From: Acidobacteriaceae bacterium
GTDB lineage: Bacteria; Acidobacteriota; Terriglobia; Terriglobales; Acidobacteriaceae
Direction of reading: 5' to 3'
DNA length: 9,099 nucleotides
Assembly: GCA_003139975.1 (NCBI GenBank)
Contig: PLHN01000108.1
Coordinates: 217-9,315, forward strand
Below are positions 1 to 8,100 of this stretch, piece by piece. A model generated the notes under the pieces. The model saw only the letters and a program-made list of their open reading frames with translations. It did not search any database and had not been told where the DNA came from. A program made the position numbers and the translations under genes. Positions within the stretch are counted from its first letter, which is position 1, and each line of letters begins with the position of its first letter.

Positions 1-1136
1 GCGGCACTCCAGCCATCCGTCGAAGGCCAGAAGGTTTCCAGAGCAAACACCATGCCCGGTTTGATTTCACAGGAGTGTTCGAGAGACACGAGGCGGCTGA
101 TGACCGGCTTCTCCCAGATGGCGAGGCCAATCCCGTGACCGTACTGCAATGCAAAAGCGGCTTCTTCGTTGGGGAAGCCGAATTCCTGCGCTTTCGGCCA
201 CACGGCAGCAATCTCAGCCGTGGTGCGACCCGGGCGCACGAGTTCAATGGCCGCGTCGAGATACTCGCGACACCGTTTATACGCATCGTTCATCGCGTGC
301 GAGGCGTACCCGATGGTGAAACAGCGGTAATAGCAGGTGCGGTATCCCATGTAGGAATGGAGAATGTCGTAATACACGGGATCTCCGGGCCGGAGGACGC
401 GGTCCGAGAAAACGTGGGGGTGCGGATTGCAGCGCTCGCCGGAGATGGCGTTCACGGCTTCTACATACTCGGAACCGAGATCGTAGAGCACCTTGCTTAC
501 CAGACCCACGGCTTGGTTTTCGCTCATGCCCGGCTTCATCGCACGATAGAGTTCGTCGTAAGCAGCGTCCACCATCATGGCGGACGTATTCAGCAACGTG
601 ATCTCGTCTCGCGTCTTGATAAGGCGCGCTTCCGACATGAGCGCCTGGCCATCCACTACCGTGATTCCTTCCTTCTGCAAAGCAAAGAGAACGGGCAACT
701 CGATGATGTCGATCCCCACCGGTTCTTTATGCAGGCCGCGCATTTCGAGCTCGATGCGAATCTTTTTCGCCACATCTTCCGCGCGCCCCATCTCGGGCGT
801 CATGGCGCCGCGCAGCATGGAGATTCCGGAGCGCGACCGCTCTCCGAGCCAGGGACAATGCAGTTGGTGGTGTTTCGCCGCCGATCCGAAATCCCACAAA
901 ATCGGCTCGTCGTTTTGCGGAAGCAGCGTGAAGCGGTTGGCTTTGTCCTGCGCCCATGTTCCAATGTGTGTCGCCGTCAGGTAGCGGACGTTATTCATGT
1001 CGAAGCAGAGAAGGGCGCCCATCTCCGATTTCTTTAGGAGATCCTTGGCGCGCGCCAGGCGCTCGCGGCGCAGGCGATCGAAATCGACACGGTTTTCCCA
1101 ATCCACCGCCATCGTTCCATAAGTGGGCAGAGCCAT
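1..1136 (-). CDS. M24-family (creatinase/Xaa-Pro aminopeptidase fold) hydrolase, 3' end cut by window edge
   Basis: The reading frame runs from ATG at 1136 (MALPTYGTMAVDW) off the left edge, with 378 complete codons visible and no stop. AAAGGAG lies just upstream of the ATG and supports this start. Residues about 1-170 resemble a creatinase-type N-terminal domain (FDMNNVRYLTATH near the front). The rest is a pita-bread M24 domain: GDPVYYD with the first metal Asp at 257, YGHGIGL with His334, and ALETFW with Glu367. The last family Glu would lie beyond the edge. The position of the second metal Asp, 11 residues after Asp257, is Cys268 (GYRTCYYR), so the canonical dinuclear site is altered. In the M24 family, members cleave Xaa-Pro bonds, hydrolyse creatine, or lyse DMSP (DddP), so aminopeptidase activity should not be assumed. 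It is the last visible gene of the operon, 27 bp after E1 beta, which suggests a small-molecule catabolic role rather than general peptide turnover. The fold assignment is firm; the substrate is unknown. Confidence 0.88.
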   Translation of the reverse strand, partial: MALPTYGTMAVDWENRVDFDRLRRERLARAKDLLKKSEMGALLCFDMNNVRYLTATHIGTWAQDKANRFTLLPQNDEPILWDFGSAAKHHQLHCPWLGERSRSGISMLRGAMTPEMGRAEDVAKKIRIELEMRGLHKEPVGIDIIELPVLFALQKEGITVVDGQALMSEARLIKTRDEITLLNTSAMMVDAAYDELYRAMKPGMSENQAVGLVSKVLYDLGSEYVEAVNAISGERCNPHPHVFSDRVLRPGDPVYYDILHSYMGYRTCYYRCFTIGYASHAMNDAYKRCREYLDAAIELVRPGRTTAEIAAVWPKAQEFGFPNEEAAFALQYGHGIGLAIWEKPVISRLVSLEHSCEIKPGMVFALETFWPSTDGWSA

Positions 1137-1141
1137 AGAAT

Positions 1142-1149
1142 TCTCCTTT
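1142..1149 (-). promoter_or_regulatory. Ribosome binding site of the M24 gene
   Basis: On the minus strand TAAAGGAG precedes the ATG at 1136 by 5 bases. It is a near-perfect Shine-Dalgarno in the 27-bp gap after the E1 beta stop. It fixes the M24 start and shows independent initiation inside the operon transcript. Confidence 0.75.
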
Positions 1150-1163
1150 AACAGTTAAGCGGT

Positions 1164-2165
1164 TTATCGGCCGCAAAGTGTGCGGGCGGCCTCAAACACA
1201 GTCTGTTCGGTCGGCACGGTTGCATCCTCCAAAGGCGGCGAAAAGGGAATTGGAACATGCATCGCGCCCATGCGTTTGACCGGCGCGTCCAGATCGTAGA
1301 ATGCGCCCGTGGCGATCACCGACGCAAGCTCGGCGGTGACGCCGTAGCGCTCGTATCCTTCGTCGAGAACAATCGCGCGCGATGTTTTCTTCGCTGATTC
1401 AATCAGAGTCTTTTCATCGAGCGGCCACAGGGTGCGGGGATCGACCACTTCGGCGCTGATTCCAATTTCCTCCAGAAGTGTCGCCGCCCCCAGCGCCACC
1501 TGCACCATACTGCTGGTGGCGACCAGCGTGATATCCTCTCCCACCCGTTTTACATCCGCAGCTCCAAGTGGAACCGTGTAGTCGCCCTCGGGCACCGCGC
1601 CCTTGAGCTTGTACATCATCTTGTCTTCGAAAAAGACTACGGGATTCTCGTCGCGAATGGCCGCCTTCAGCAGCCCCTTGGCGTCGTAAGGCGTCGACGG
1701 CAGAACCACCTTCAACCCCGGCACGTGGCAGAACCAGGCATGAAGTGACTGCGAGTGTTGCGCGGCCGAGCGCCGAGTCGCGCCCAGGGTCGTGCGCATC
1801 ACCATCGGAACCTTCCACGCGCCGCCGGACATGTAGTGAATTTTCGCGGCCTGATTGACCATCTGGTCCATCGTGAGCGTGATGAAGTCGCCAAACATGA
1901 TGTCGACCACCGGACGCATACCCGTCATGGCCGCACCCACCGCCAGCCCGGTGAAGCCCGCCTCAGAGATCGGCGTATCCAGCACGCGCTCCTTGCCGAA
2001 TTCTTCAAGCAGGCCAGAAAGAACTTTAAAAGGAGTGCCCGCCTCGGCTACGTCCTCGCCCATGATGCAGACCGTCTTGTCGCGGCGCATCTCTTCGGCG
2101 AGCGCCTCGCGAATGGCCTGTGCGAAGGTCAACTCGCGTTGCCCGGCTGCATTGGTTTCAGGCAT
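1164..2165 (-). CDS. 2-oxoacid dehydrogenase E1 component, beta subunit (TPP-dependent)
   Basis: This 333-residue protein has the usual length for a separate E1 beta subunit of the pyruvate / acetoin / branched-chain 2-oxoacid dehydrogenase group. Visible landmarks are the pyrimidine-domain GEDV (36-39), DTPISEAGF with the Glu (68) that activates thiamine diphosphate in this family, FGDFI (91-95), the QHSQSLHAWF segment with His137 and His142 near the active site, and a C-terminal transketolase-like domain (roughly 200-330) with VVDPRTLWPLD and VLDEGYE. With the alpha subunit it should form a cytoplasmic alpha2beta2 E1 that decarboxylates a 2-oxoacid and passes the acyl group to a lipoyl E2. 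Its ATG overlaps the alpha stop by 8 bases, so translation is probably coupled. A GAGGA-like ribosome site lies in the end of the alpha gene. The exact 2-oxoacid cannot be told from sequence: similarity to acetoin- and pyruvate-type E1 does not decide it, so no gene symbol is given. Confidence 0.92.
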   Translation of the reverse strand: MPETNAAGQRELTFAQAIREALAEEMRRDKTVCIMGEDVAEAGTPFKVLSGLLEEFGKERVLDTPISEAGFTGLAVGAAMTGMRPVVDIMFGDFITLTMDQMVNQAAKIHYMSGGAWKVPMVMRTTLGATRRSAAQHSQSLHAWFCHVPGLKVVLPSTPYDAKGLLKAAIRDENPVVFFEDKMMYKLKGAVPEGDYTVPLGAADVKRVGEDITLVATSSMVQVALGAATLLEEIGISAEVVDPRTLWPLDEKTLIESAKKTSRAIVLDEGYERYGVTAELASVIATGAFYDLDAPVKRMGAMHVPIPFSPPLEDATVPTEQTVFEAARTLCGR

Positions 2166-3150
2166 AGACGTCCTCGCCCACTTCTCGATGCACCGGATAG
2201 GGTGCGGCTACAGCAAATTCCACAGCCTTCCTCATCTCGTCAGCGAACTCGGCTTCAATCGCATCGAGCTTCGTCTTGTCCGCGACTTTCTGGTCCATGA
2301 GCCATTTGGCAAAGTTCGCGATGGGATCGCGTTCGTTCTTCCATCTCTGCTCTTCCTTTTTCGAGCGGTAGTACTCGCGGTTGATGTCGCCGACGTGATG
2401 CCCGTGATAGCGGTAAGTATTGCAAAGCAGAAAGCCCGGGCCAACGCCTGACCGCGCCCGCTCAATCAGTATGTGCGCAGCCTCGTACACGGCGCGAACG
2501 TCCTGTCCATCAACCGTAGCTGCGAGCAGGCCAAACGCCGTCGCGCGCGACAGAATATCGCCAGCCGTGGTTTCCGAATAGTGCGTGTATTCGGTATAAA
2601 GGTTGTTTTCGCAAACGTAGATTACTGGAAGCTTGAAGAGTTCGGCCAGATTCATGACCTCGTAGAGAATGCCCTGGCCCAGCGCACCTTCACCGAAGAA
2701 ACAAACTGAGACTCTTCCGGTGCCCAAATGTTTTGCTGAGAATGCGGCTCCGGTTGCGATTCCCGCGCTTCCGCAGACAATCGCATTCGCGCCCAGGTTG
2801 CCGGTCGCCGGGTCTGCAATGTGCATGGAACCGCCTTTGCCCTTGCAGTACCCGGCTTCTTTGCCCAGCAGTTCGGCGAACATTCGATCGGGGGAGGCGC
2901 CTTTGGCCAAACAATGTCCATGGCCACGATGTGTGCTGGTGATGTAGTCGCTTCGCTCCAGCGCCTCACACACGCCGACTGCAACAGCTTCTTCGCCAAT
3001 ATAAAGATGAGCAAGGCCCGGCATGAGCGCACGCGTGTACAGTTCGTTGACCTGAGTCTCAAACAGGCGGACGGCAACCATATTCGTGTACATCCGCAGC
3101 CACAAAGCAACATCGTTGAGAACTTCGCCCGGTTGGGTCGCCGACGTCAT
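2158..3150 (-). CDS. 2-oxoacid dehydrogenase E1 component, alpha subunit (TPP-dependent)
   Basis: This is a 330-residue E1 alpha of acetoin/pyruvate dehydrogenase type. The family order is clear: RLFETQVNELY near 28-38, HLYIGEEAVAVG (48-59), THRGHGH (73-79), KGKGGSMH (103-110), and the thiamine-diphosphate/Mg motif opening with GEG at 153-155 and closing with ENN at 181-183. A YRYHGHHVGD loop corresponds to the TPP-loop region. The motif carries Glu154 where the textbook pattern has GDG. The open frame continues upstream to 3594, but that part is an out-of-frame read through the dehydrogenase gene. The ATG at 3150 starts the recognisable family N-terminus (MTSATQPGEVLNDV). It also makes a 4-base ATGA overlap with the preceding stop, which is typical of coupled translation. 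It partners the beta subunit encoded immediately after. No E2 or E3 gene is visible, so these must lie left of the window or be supplied from elsewhere. Confidence 0.92.
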   Translation of the reverse strand: MTSATQPGEVLNDVALWLRMYTNMVAVRLFETQVNELYTRALMPGLAHLYIGEEAVAVGVCEALERSDYITSTHRGHGHCLAKGASPDRMFAELLGKEAGYCKGKGGSMHIADPATGNLGANAIVCGSAGIATGAAFSAKHLGTGRVSVCFFGEGALGQGILYEVMNLAELFKLPVIYVCENNLYTEYTHYSETTAGDILSRATAFGLLAATVDGQDVRAVYEAAHILIERARSGVGPGFLLCNTYRYHGHHVGDINREYYRSKKEEQRWKNERDPIANFAKWLMDQKVADKTKLDAIEAEFADEMRKAVEFAVAAPYPVHREVGEDVYA

Positions 3151-4028
3151 TTCTCGACCCCCGACATACGCGCCAGCACGTTGAACATCACCGCAAAATC
3201 CAACTTCTCCCAGCCCATGCCGCGGGCCGCGGTGAGGAATTCGTTGCTCACAGCAGTCGTGGGAAGCGGCACGTTCAGCTTCCGGCCCAGTTCCATCGCG
3301 AGCAGCATGTCTTTTTGCATCATGTTGACGTCGAACCAGGCTTCTTCCGGCTGCTGCAACACGAAAGGCCCGCGGTACTGAATCATGGGCGACGCGATCG
3401 CGCTGTGCACTATCACGTCCAGGGCAACCTCGCGGGGAATGCCGCTCTTTTCTGCCAGCAGCATGCCCTCGGAAAAAGCCAGCATCTGCACGGCTAATTG
3501 CAGATTGAGCGCGATCTTCATGGCCAACGCTATGCCGTTGTCGCCAACATAGGTCACCTTCGGCCCAATGTCGAGAAGCAGGGGCTTGAGCCACTCGAAG
3601 GTTTCTTTGCGTCCGCCGACCATGACCGAGAGCTTGCCCTGCTGAAGCGTGATGACGCTGCCGGAAACCGGAGCGTCGATCATGTCGGCACCTTTTTCGC
3701 GAACCTTGGCTGCCAGCGCGCGGCTTACCTCGGGACTTACCGTACTCATGTCGATGTGGTATTGGCCGTCAGAAAGGCCTGCCAGCGATCCGTTGGGGCC
3801 GTCGGTGACGGCGCAAAGCGCGGCGGCATTGGTGACCATGGTGAAAATCACATCGGAGGCCTCCGCGACGGCTCGCGGAGAATCGGCGAATTTCATGCCA
3901 CGCTCGATCAACCACTGCGCTTTCGAGCGGGTCCGGTTAAAGCCTGTGACGGTGTGCCCTTTTTCGAGCAGACGGCTCACCATGTTGCCGCCCATCACAC
4001 CGAGACCGATGAATCCGACTTTTGCCAT
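3147..4028 (-). CDS. NAD(P)-dependent beta-hydroxyacid dehydrogenase (3-hydroxyisobutyrate dehydrogenase / GLYR family)
   Basis: This 293-residue protein has full family length. The Rossmann start VGFIGLGVMGGNMV (4-17) is followed at the end of strand beta2 by NRT (31-33), which in this family usually signals NADP(H) rather than NAD(H) because no acidic residue sits there. The substrate signature DAPVSGS is at 118-124. The catalytic Lys is at 171 with Asn four residues later (KIALN), as in characterised beta-hydroxyacid dehydrogenases. An all-alpha C-terminal domain follows. Such enzymes interconvert a beta-hydroxyacid and its semialdehyde; tartronate semialdehyde, methylmalonate semialdehyde and succinate semialdehyde are all possible carbonyl forms. 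The ATG at 4028 is preceded by AAAGGA about 8 bases away. The gene lies 26 bp after the regulator and overlaps E1 alpha by 4 bases, so it belongs to the same transcript. The class is secure; the substrate is not determined. Confidence 0.9.
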   Translation of the reverse strand: MAKVGFIGLGVMGGNMVSRLLEKGHTVTGFNRTRSKAQWLIERGMKFADSPRAVAEASDVIFTMVTNAAALCAVTDGPNGSLAGLSDGQYHIDMSTVSPEVSRALAAKVREKGADMIDAPVSGSVITLQQGKLSVMVGGRKETFEWLKPLLLDIGPKVTYVGDNGIALAMKIALNLQLAVQMLAFSEGMLLAEKSGIPREVALDVIVHSAIASPMIQYRGPFVLQQPEEAWFDVNMMQKDMLLAMELGRKLNVPLPTTAVSNEFLTAARGMGWEKLDFAVMFNVLARMSGVEK

Positions 4029-4054
4029 GCAGAAATTCCTTTCGGATTGCGTGA

Positions 4055-4816
4055 TCAGGAAGTTGGCTTGGAGCGCGATCCCTTTCTTGCCGCAGAGGAG
4101 GAATCCGCAAGCACCTGCTTTAAATGAGCACGCATGGCATCGCGCGCCTTTTCTGGATCGCGTTTCTCAATCGCCGCCAGAATGCGTTTGTGGTGGAACT
4201 GTCCGCGCTCCGGACCTCCGTCGACCTTAAAAATGCGGCTGCGCTGCTCACGTAAGAGACCCACGATAGAGTCAAGCAGCGAAAGAATGAGCGGGTTACC
4301 GACGGCCTCAGCCAGCGCCAGATGGAAATCGAGGTCGGCCTCGACATAAGCGTCGGGATCGTCCAGGTTGCGATCCATGGTCGCGACCGCTTCGCGCATG
4401 GTGGCAAGCAGTTGTTCTTCGATGCGCGGAGCCGCGAGCGCAGCGATCTCGGGCTCCAGCACCTGCCGCAGTTCCGCTACGTGGCCAGAACCTTCCTGCT
4501 GGTTGAAACGAATCATCAGATCGAGCGAGTGGCGAATGGCCTGGGACGTTCCGTTGGTGACGAACGTGCCCCGGCCTGAATATGCTTCGACCAGCCCTTT
4601 TTCGCGGAGGGTTTTGACTGCCTCACGCACCGCGGTGCGACTCACGCCGAAACGTTGTGCCAGATCGCGCTCAGCCGGCAATTGATCGCCGGGCTTCAAC
4701 TGGCCGCTCAGGATGGAATCTTCCACCTGCTTTACGATCTGTTCGAAGAGCCGGGAGGTCCGTACGGTCCGGTACACGGGCTTTGGAGCCAGAGGATCGA
4801 GCTGTGCGTTTGCCAT
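4055..4816 (-). CDS. GntR-family transcriptional regulator, FadR/FCD subfamily
   Basis: This 253-residue regulator begins at ATG 4816 (MANAQLDPLAPKPVY). Residues about 22-86 form the winged helix typical of GntR proteins, with LKPGDQLPAERDLA, FGVSRTAVREAVKTL and YSGRGTFV. Residues about 110-236 form the helical FCD effector domain. The FCD metal set Asp-His-His-His can be seen: Asp161 and His165 in ADLDFH, a His of the FHHKRI segment (209, or 208), and His231 in MRAHL. This points to metal-assisted binding of a carboxylate ligand. A TTG codon at 4852 would add 12 residues; I prefer the ATG because it gives the family-like N-terminus and has purine-rich GGAG/GAGAG upstream. It is the first gene of the operon it probably controls, and a FadR-like palindrome lies about 45 bp upstream of its start. 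It likely represses the operon until a pathway acid binds. The C-terminal tail is basic and Ser-rich. Confidence 0.9.
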   Translation of the reverse strand: MANAQLDPLAPKPVYRTVRTSRLFEQIVKQVEDSILSGQLKPGDQLPAERDLAQRFGVSRTAVREAVKTLREKGLVEAYSGRGTFVTNGTSQAIRHSLDLMIRFNQQEGSGHVAELRQVLEPEIAALAAPRIEEQLLATMREAVATMDRNLDDPDAYVEADLDFHLALAEAVGNPLILSLLDSIVGLLREQRSRIFKVDGGPERGQFHHKRILAAIEKRDPEKARDAMRAHLKQVLADSSSAARKGSRSKPTS

Positions 4817-4860
4817 GGGGAACTCTCGCTCTCCGGTCTCGGACAGCAACAAAGGTCTTG

Positions 4861-4871
4861 AGGTCGTACCA
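4861..4871 (-). promoter_or_regulatory. Putative FadR/GntR operator in front of the minus-strand operon
   Basis: The minus strand reads TGGTACGACCT. GGT-N3-ACC is a palindrome, and it matches 9 of 11 positions of the E. coli FadR core TGGTCCGACCA as I remember it, also fitting the general FadR-subfamily pattern TNGTNNNACNA except at the last base. It lies about 45 bp upstream of the regulator's ATG. It directly abuts a TATAGT (4871-4876, minus strand) that could serve as a -10 element, although no convincing -35 is visible. Binding here would cover the transcription start, consistent with autorepression. This is inferred from sequence only. Confidence 0.45.
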
Positions 4872-5005
4872 CTATACCATACGCTATCACGAGCCGTTTC
4901 TGTTCAGACGGGTACGCCTCTCCCAAACCGATTCCATCGCCGGGACCTTGCCGGGACAAGCATGAACGACTCATCAGCTGTTTACCGGTCGGGCCACAAT
5001 ACCAC

Positions 5006-5035
5006 TTGACGGGTAGGCCGCATCAAGGCTATACA
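5006..5035 (+). promoter_or_regulatory. Sigma70-type promoter of the TonB-dependent receptor gene
   Basis: TTGACG (5006-5011) and TATACA (5030-5035) are separated by 18 bases, which is a good housekeeping promoter. Initiation would fall near 5042, giving a leader of about 64 nt before the ATG at 5106. The other candidate start, ATG 5067, would have only a 25-nt leader and a poor ribosome site. TACCA at 5000-5004 borders the -35 and could be part of an operator. Confidence 0.6.
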
Positions 5036-5095
5036 TTCCATCGCCAGATTTTTCCGAAAAGTCCGCATGTGGGACAAAGACGCTGCATCCTCTTT

Positions 5096-5100
5096 GGAGG
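5096..5100 (+). promoter_or_regulatory. Ribosome binding site that decides the receptor start
   Basis: GGAGG is followed by a 5-base spacer and ATG at 5106. The upstream in-frame ATG at 5067 lacks such a site, and starting there would put 13 polar residues (MWDKDAASS...) in front of the signal peptide. The start is therefore set at 5106. Confidence 0.8.
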
Positions 5101-5105
5101 TCGTG

Positions 5106-8100
5106 ATGCCCTATCGCATGGAAGCCGCTCGGACTATGGTGTTGGCCTGCCTGCTGTTCGCTGCCGCGATTCCTTCGATTGCTCAAACCACCACCGGACG
5201 CATTATCGGGAACGTCCACGATCCGAGCGGGGCGGCGGTGGCCGGGGCCACGTTGACCGTCACTGACGTGCAGCGCGGCACGGTGCGCACCGCCTCCACC
5301 GACGATTCGGGAGGCTACGTCGTCTCGAGCCTTCAGCCTGGAATCTATTCCGTGCGCGCTGAAGCCAAAGGCTTCAAGACAGTCGAGCGGCGCGACGTTC
5401 AGATTGAGGTCGCTACTGACGTATCAGTAGAGATCGCTCTCAGCCCCGGCGACGTCAAAGAGACGATAGTCGTCACCGCCGAGGTTCCGCTCGTGAATAC
5501 AACCTCGTCCGTACTTGGCGGCACGCTCAGCAACAAAGAGATTAACGATCTGCCGCTCAACGGCCGGAACTACGAGAATCTTCTCCAACTGCGCCCTGGG
5601 GTAATTCGGTACCCGGGCGGCGGGTTCTCGACGACCAGCGCCAATGGCTTGCGCGCCGAGGACAACGCCTATCTGGTGGATGGCTTATTTAACAGCGAAC
5701 CATTTTCCGGGCAGAGCATCATCAACGGCGCCGGCATTGCCGGGGACTCGGCGACTATTTTGCCCGTCGATGCCATCCAGGAGTTCAACGTGCAGCAGAA
5801 CCCGCCCGCGGAATATGGATGGAAGCCGGGCGCGATCATGAACGTGGGATTGAAATCGGGCACAAACAAAATTCATGGCACGGCTTACGCCTTCGGGCGC
5901 GACACGCCGCTCGATGCGCGTAACTACTACAACCCGGTCGGCCAGACGAAGAATCCACGGAATCTGGAGCAGTTTGGAGGCACCGCTGGCGGGGCGATCA
6001 TCAAAGACAAACTTTTTTATTTTGGCGGATACGAGGGTCAGCGCTACATGGTCGGCAACACCGGTTCCCTTACAACTTGGTCCACCGTCCCGCTGCCGAC
6101 CGCGGGGAACTGCCTCTATTCCGGCGCCGGCGATTGTGCGAATAGCATTCCTGACGCCATAGTCAATGTGCACGATGCCTTTTTGGCAGGAGCGATCCAG
6201 AACGACGTTAGTGCGGCTAGTCTCAAGATCGCGGGTTGTACTTTCACGCCGCCCAGCACGGTTTCCTGCAATGGCAGCGGGTTCCCGATCAATACCAGCC
6301 TTACTCAAAACAGCTCCATTAACTTCGGCCTACCAAACACAGTGAGTTCGGACAATGCAGTGGGCAAGGTCGACTACCATCTGAATGACAGGAACACTTT
6401 GAGCAGCATGTATTTCATTGGCGACAACTCAGGCACGGTTTCTGACGCCAGCCAGTTACAGACGAAGTGGCTAACGCAGATTCACACACGTGCCCAGGTT
6501 TTTGGCGAGAGTTGGACCTACGTTCCCAACGCTCGCTGGGTAAACGAAGCGCGTTTTGGGTACAACCGCCTTTACCAGCCCACCTTTACCAACGACCACA
6601 ATACAGACCCTCAGAGCGTATACGGATTGGATACGGGGGTGACGAATCCGCTCTATGGGGGCCTGCCCCGCATCAGCGTTTGGCCCTATTACATCTTTCC
6701 GCAGGAACTCGGTGGGTTCAACTGGCCGAAGGTGCAGGGCCCGGACACGCGCTTCCAGTTCGTCGATCACATCTCCTACCTTGTCGGCAAGCACGCCATC
6801 AAATTTGGTGGAGAGGTGCACCGCGACTCCTTTAGCGGCGGTGCCTATGGCGGCTCACGCGGCAGAATCAAGTTCATTGGGGGCAACTTCGAAGGTGGAA
6901 ACTCTCAGGGCATTGAAGATTTCTTTGCGGGATTGCCCACCAACGGCACACTTCTCATTGGAGATCCTACTCGCCACATTCACAACTGGGGCTATGCCGG
7001 ATTTATTCAAGATGATTTTCGTGTGACCAGAAACCTGACGCTGAACTTTGGCGTGCGCTATGAGGTCAATACCGTAATCAAGGAAGACCACAACCTTCTT
7101 GGAAATTTCGATCCATCGTTACCGCCGTCGAAAGCACTGATTCAAGCCGGAGTGAATGGGGTAAGCGGTCCCTACAATCCCGACCGGAAGGATTTTGCGC
7201 CGCGTGCGGGGTTCGCCTGGGATATCTTTGGAACTGGACGAACCGTGTTGCGGGGCGGCGGCGGGGTTGCCTATGAGACGCTGAATTGGGAGTCATTCCT
7301 GGCCTTAAACAACTCCCAGGGATTGGCGACGGTTCCGACCGGAGCTTCTCTTGATTCGGCCGGAGATACTGCCGGAGGCAGTATCGCAACGGGACTACAA
7401 TTTTTCCCGGGATCGAGCTTGAATTGGTTCGGAACTGTGTTCGGTACCAACCCTGTCAACTGCGATCCAATTACGGGGTCGCCGTGCTCGATCCTGGGCG
7501 TTGACCGCAACCTCAAAACTCCCTACGTTTCCAGTTGGGACCTGAACATTGAACACTCTTTCACGCCCAATCTGGTGCTGGAAGTGGGATATGTGGGGAA
7601 CCACGGATCACGCCTGGTAGGAATCCACGACATCAACCAGGTGAATCCTCAACTGGACAACGGCAGCGAGCAGTTTGGGAGGCCATTCACCTACAACTGC
7701 CCTGCTCCGATTGGAGCCGGCGCCGGTGGGCCGTGTTTCCCCTATCTGAGCTTCGTTTATCAGATGAGCAATATCTACCGTTCCAACTACAACGGACTGC
7801 AAACCACCCTGACTGCTCGGAACTACCATGGGCTGTCGATGATCGCAGGCTACACCTGGGCCCACGCTCTGGATCAGGTTGGCGCTAACTGGGACTTCGG
7901 CGCCGGACTTGGCTTGCCTAGCGACAGCACTCATCCCAACCGCGAGTATGCCAGCAGCGATTTTGACATCCGGCACCGTCTAACGGTCTCGCTGACTTAC
8001 TTACTCCCAGGGACGAAGAGCTTTGGGCAGTTGTTGGAGGGCTGGCAGATCAATTCGATTATCACTATGCAGACGGGACAGCCTTTCGGCGTGATGGATG

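Larger units (their letters stand above)
4817..5105. promoter_or_regulatory. Divergent intergenic control region
   Basis: These 289 bases separate the minus-strand operon from the plus-strand receptor gene and hold the promoters of both. The left part carries the FadR-like palindrome and a possible minus-strand -10. The pentamer TACCA occurs three times on the plus strand: 4867-4871, 4875-4879 and 5000-5004, the last just before the receptor's -35. I see no small ORF with a convincing ribosome site, no riboswitch-like structure and no RNA gene. Confidence 0.6.

Noticed and set aside
75..1037. Long plus-strand open frame of 320 codons opposite the M24 gene
   Set aside because: The minus strand codes for a recognisable M24 protein over the same bases. 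The plus-strand translation is rich in Arg/His, has no family motif and no ribosome site, and is an antisense shadow of GC-rich coding DNA.
1755..2451. Plus-strand open frames opposite E1 beta and E1 alpha
   Set aside because: They overlap clear minus-strand genes, share no known motif, and have the composition expected from reverse-complemented coding sequence.
3151..3594. 148-codon upstream extension of the E1 alpha frame
   Set aside because: It reads the hydroxyacid dehydrogenase gene in the wrong frame, and its translation is Arg/His-rich and unlike any E1. The true start is the ATG at 3150.
3498..4230. Plus-strand open frames opposite the dehydrogenase and regulator genes
   Set aside because: They are antisense shadows of two genes with complete family motifs.
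4817..4852. TTG start at 4852 for the GntR regulator
   Set aside because: It adds 12 residues not typical of the family, while ATG 4816 has a purine-rich site upstream. It cannot be fully excluded.
5067..5105. Upstream ATG at 5067 for the receptor
   Set aside because: It lacks a good ribosome site and would put polar residues before the signal peptide. GGAGG 5 bases before ATG 5106 is much better.
4817..5105. Possible CRISPR, riboswitch or small RNA in the intergenic region
   Set aside because: There is no repeat array, no extended conserved-looking structure and no internal terminator; promoter and operator elements explain what is visible.
5685..6308. Minus-strand 207-codon open frame inside the receptor gene
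   Set aside because: It is antisense to a continuous TonB-receptor frame, with no motif and no ribosome site.
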